Assembly (NCBI GenBank): GCA_964619125.1
Contig: CAZUCA010000003.1
Coordinates: forward strand, 1 to 64,000
Reading direction: 5' to 3'
Source of the DNA: Owenweeksia sp964619125
Lineage (GTDB): Bacteria; Bacteroidota; Bacteroidia; Flavobacteriales; Schleiferiaceae
DNA length: 64,000 nt
Of this stretch, positions 61,599 through 64,000 are shown one piece after another. The first letter of the stretch is position 1; the number at the start of each line of letters is the position of its first letter. Both the position numbers and the translations under genes were made by a program. The notes under the pieces are model-generated. The model made no database searches. It was not told the origin of the DNA and saw only the letters and a program-made list of their open reading frames with translations.

Positions 61599-61745
61599 TC
61601 AAAAAACTTTAGCCCATGAAAGATAATGCTTTAGAGTCAAAAAATATCAGCAGCGAAAAAAATACAGCCTCTGTGAGCTCCTTAAGCACCCGAGGTAATT
61701 TTATCGAAATAACAATAACGTAACACACGGATTTGCAGATTACTA

Positions 61746-61753
61746 TATGTTTG
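61746..61753 (+). promoter_or_regulatory. Possible Bacteroidota -7 promoter element (TAnnTTTG)
   Basis: TATGTTTG is an exact match to the TAnnTTTG -7 box known from Bacteroidota. It lies 25 bp before the ATG of the gene at 61779. I could not find a good -33 box at the normal distance, so support is weak. Confidence 0.35.
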
Positions 61754-61778
61754 CGAACCAAAAAAAAGAAGAAAGCGA

Positions 61779-62129
61779 ATGAAGAAAGAAGTACTACAGG
61801 ACCTGCAGGAGCGCTACTTTGATTTTAAAAAGATGCCTGTACTTCCCGCAGAGAACTTTATTAACCACCTCGATAAACTGGTAGATGCCGGTACTACCGT
61901 GATTTTGGAATTGTGTCGCCGGGAATTTCCCGAATACATTCCCCTTATGCAGAGCCGCGCCGATTTTTTTGAGCATTTGATGGCCACTCTTCAGCAACGC
62001 ATAGCCGCAGAAATCACTTACCGCGAGTTGGAAGACATCAAGGCCCTGGTGGTGAATTTCGCCGAAGGTGAGGAAACCAGCTACTTTTTCGATGTATCGC
62101 TCTTTCAACCCTCCTCAAATAAAGATTAG
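61779..62129 (+). CDS. Small conserved-looking helical protein, unknown
   Basis: The 116-residue acidic protein has no signal or membrane segment. It reads as helices (KKEVLQDLQERYFDF, LPAENFINHLDKLVDAGTTVI, FFEHLMATLQQRIAAEITYRELEDI) and ends in VVNFAEGEETSYFFDVSLF. I do not recognise the family. It is divergent from the stress-protein operon and convergent with the Mla operon, standing alone. Confidence 0.62.
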   Translation: MKKEVLQDLQERYFDFKKMPVLPAENFINHLDKLVDAGTTVILELCRREFPEYIPLMQSRADFFEHLMATLQQRIAAEITYRELEDIKALVVNFAEGEETSYFFDVSLFQPSSNKD

Positions 62130-62175
62130 AGCATTTTTGCGAGGCTCGTCAGAAGTAGCGGTCGCCACAGCCAGG

Positions 62176-63162
62176 CTACTGTTGGTATCGCCGCGCCCGC
62201 TCTTCTTCCCGAGCCTTTTTACGGAAATAGGGTCGCAATAGAAAATTGTGCTGAAGCGCTTCCATATTCTCATTAAAGCGGGCGGTTCCTTTCTCAATAT
62301 TGCGAAAGGTAGAATCAAGGGTGCTGACCAGGTTAGAATCATTACTCAGATAACCGAAGGCCCCTCCTCCCTGTCGCAATTGCTGCAGGTTTTGATCAAG
62401 GTTTTCCACCACAATGTTAATAGAACGGGTAGTGGAGTCAAGGTTGGCAATGATGTTCCGCACCCTGCGCGCGGCTGCAGTATCACTCAGCAGTACCTGG
62501 GCGGGACCGCCTTCCGGATTTACGGTCGCAATTAAGGCACGGACTTCGGCCATAGCCAAATTTACCTCCTCGCTGATGCCCTTAAGGTTATTGATAGCCA
62601 GGTACATATCACCAGCCATAGCAGTGTCATTGAGCAGTTTCCCAACGGTTCCCTTACCTTCCAGAACTGCCTTGGTCACCTGCAAGAGATCAGCCGTAAG
62701 CTGGGCCGCATTTTCATTGGTCACACTCAGGGTGTTAAGCATGTCTTCGGAAGCAATACGGCTATAGCTACGCAGTTGGTCGCCCGGTTCAATAAAGGCA
62801 GCCTGACCAGCCCCGGGACTGATATTGACAATCATACTGCCCACCAATCCATCGGAACCGATGGCGGCAATGGCATTTTTACGCAGGTGCTGCTGCATGG
62901 CATCATCTATGGTCATAATTACTATGATGGTAGTATCGTTAAGCATTTCAATTTCCTGAACCGTGCCTACCGTAATACCTGAAAAGCGCACGTTGTTACC
63001 GGTTTGCAGACCATTTACATTTTTAAACACGGCTTTCACTTTAAAGCTGCCACCGAGGATGCTTTGCTTATTGCCGATAAAGTATACGGCCAGCATCAGC
63101 AATACCAGGCCCAATATTACAAATAGCCCCAATCTGATTTTTTGTACACTGCTCTTTTCCAT
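62176..63162 (-). CDS. mlaD: MlaD family MCE-domain lipid transport protein
   Basis: The 328-residue protein has one N-terminal membrane helix (about 11-27) and an MCE domain (about 37-115: SFKVKAVFKNVNGLQTGNNVRFSGITVGTVQEI). This marks the periplasmic substrate-binding ring of the Mla-type ABC system that moves phospholipids between membranes. The C-terminal half is helical (EDMLNTLSVTNENAAQL onward), longer than E. coli MlaD (about 180 residues), as is common in Bacteroidota. Its start lies 3 bp downstream of the mlaF stop. Confidence 0.87.
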   Translation of the reverse strand: MEKSSVQKIRLGLFVILGLVLLMLAVYFIGNKQSILGGSFKVKAVFKNVNGLQTGNNVRFSGITVGTVQEIEMLNDTTIIVIMTIDDAMQQHLRKNAIAAIGSDGLVGSMIVNISPGAGQAAFIEPGDQLRSYSRIASEDMLNTLSVTNENAAQLTADLLQVTKAVLEGKGTVGKLLNDTAMAGDMYLAINNLKGISEEVNLAMAEVRALIATVNPEGGPAQVLLSDTAAARRVRNIIANLDSTTRSINIVVENLDQNLQQLRQGGGAFGYLSNDSNLVSTLDSTFRNIEKGTARFNENMEALQHNFLLRPYFRKKAREEERARRYQQ

Positions 63163-63165
63163 GGC

Positions 63166-63891
63166 TTATTTTTTAAAAAAGGCTTCTATTTTCGGATCCG
63201 GTGATTGGGATAAATCCTTGAACCTGCCCTCAGCATAATTTACCCCATCCACCAGCAGCACCATACGGTTGGCAATAACCCGGGCGCAATCTACGTCGTG
63301 GGTAATGATCAACCCAGCCGTACCATACTCGCGCTGAATATTGCGCATCAGCTCAATAATTTCCTTAGCGGTAATGGGATCGAGGCCGCTGGTGGGCTCA
63401 TCGTAAAGGATGATACTGGGCTTGAGGATCAGGGCCCGGGCTATGGCCACCCGCTTTTGCATCCCTCCTGAGAGTTCGGCGGGCATTAGATCAATGGCTC
63501 TTTCGAGGCCCACACTGCGCAGGGCCGCCAGCACCAGCGGGGTGGCATCCGCTAAATCGCCCATCCTATGGCGGTGATGCCGCAGTGGGAACTCGAGATT
63601 TTCACGGACCGTCATCGAGTCGTAAAGGGCGCTGCCCTGAAAGAGAAAGCCAATGTCGGAACGCAGCTGATCGAGAGTATCATGATCCAGGGATTTGATC
63701 TCCTTGCCCATCACCTCAATATAGCCGGAGTCGGGCTCCATCAGGCCCATCAGGCATTTGATCATCACTGATTTTCCCGCCCCGGAGCGTCCCATTACCA
63801 CCAGGTTTTCACCTTCCCACAATTCCATATTAAAACCCCGCAATACCTGGTGATCACCAAAACTCTTGTGTAGATCACTGATCCTGATCAT
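63166..63891 (-). CDS. mlaF: MlaF-type ABC transporter ATP-binding protein
   Basis: From ATG 63891 (MIRISDLHKSFG) the protein has 241 residues. Walker A GRSGAGKSV, signature LSGGMQKR and Walker B IILYDEPTSGLDP are intact, and the GMQKR form is typical of Mla ATPases. An in-frame GTG at 63948 would add 19 residues and overlap the upstream gene by 4 bp (GTGA), so a longer, translationally coupled start is possible. It supplies energy for the Mla permease and works with the mlaD product next door. Confidence 0.88.
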   Translation of the reverse strand: MIRISDLHKSFGDHQVLRGFNMELWEGENLVVMGRSGAGKSVMIKCLMGLMEPDSGYIEVMGKEIKSLDHDTLDQLRSDIGFLFQGSALYDSMTVRENLEFPLRHHRHRMGDLADATPLVLAALRSVGLERAIDLMPAELSGGMQKRVAIARALILKPSIILYDEPTSGLDPITAKEIIELMRNIQREYGTAGLIITHDVDCARVIANRMVLLVDGVNYAEGRFKDLSQSPDPKIEAFFKK

Positions 63892-63944
63892 AGGCCGGGC
63901 CGGATGGCTTAGGGTGCTGCTCTTGCTATTTGACTTTTCCCCGG

Positions 63945-64000
63945 TCACAGCTCGTAAAAAATATCAGATACAAAAACCGCCATAAAGTCAATGACGAAGA
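63945..64000 (-). CDS. C-terminal end of a probable MlaE permease
   Basis: Only about 18 codons are visible, ending at TGA (plus-strand positions 63945-63947). The hydrophobic tail reads FVIDFMAVFVSDIFYEL. The position directly before mlaF and the hydrophobic end suggest the MlaE permease of the same operon. The fragment is too short for proof. Confidence 0.55.
   Translation of the reverse strand, partial: FVIDFMAVFVSDIFYEL

Overview
The window comes from a Bacteroidota chromosome (roughly half GC). The signs are genes without clear Shine-Dalgarno sites, many lipoproteins and porin-like beta-barrels, head-GIN (DUF2807), DUF4136 and DUF1801 families, hybrid histidine kinase/AraC regulators, MBG domains and C-terminal type IX secretion (T9SS) sorting domains. 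I cannot place it below phylum. I saw no rRNA, tRNA, insertion sequence, prophage or CRISPR array. One run of 100 N (29761-29860) lies inside a sulfatase gene.

Layout. 1-9.4 kb is mostly housekeeping: a partial phosphohexomutase, two head-GIN proteins, the chaperone HtpG, a DoxX protein, a ketoacyl-ACP synthase III, a response regulator, two VOC-fold proteins and an acetyltransferase. 9.7-21.2 kb is accessory: a TPR lipoprotein, an intradiol-dioxygenase-like lipoprotein, two cysteine-rich secreted proteins followed by a DsbA-like thiol oxidoreductase, two DUF1801 proteins, a membrane PAS protein ending in a histidine-kinase phosphoacceptor domain, and a four-gene operon alternating DUF4136-like lipoproteins with beta-barrels. 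From 21.3 to 59.9 kb every gene is on the + strand.

21.3-38.8 kb is a sulfatase locus: outer-membrane proteins, a lipoprotein formylglycine-generating enzyme (FGE), a hybrid sensor kinase/AraC regulator, a small ACP-like protein, four exported sulfatases and four more outer-membrane proteins. FGE installs the catalytic formylglycine. The sulfatases carry CGPSR, CTAGR, CTSSR and CTAGR, so FGE may have to accept several motif variants. There are no SusC/SusD or glycoside hydrolases, so this is not a classical polysaccharide utilisation locus.

38.9-45.9 kb holds aquaporin Z, small envelope proteins, a LOG-family hydrolase, and a 1256-residue multi-PAS/GAF protein that ends in a phosphoacceptor helix with no ATPase domain, translationally coupled to a response regulator. 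46.0-57.3 kb holds two giant tandem paralogues secreted by T9SS. Each has a beta-roll-like N-terminus, an S8/S53-like peptidase domain with Glu in the position of the usual His, MBG domains, and arrays of an 18-nt/6-residue repeat around Leu-Val-Asn. A TPR-adenylyl cyclase and an HD-domain protein follow. The window ends on the minus strand with two universal stress proteins and a partial Mla lipid-transport operon (mlaE-mlaF-mlaD).

The most interesting items are the Leu-Val-Asn repeat arrays and altered catalytic residues of the giant pair, the kinase-like proteins without an ATPase domain, and the sulfatase/FGE locus. The N gap is almost certainly an assembly artefact, because identical 55-bp ends flank it.
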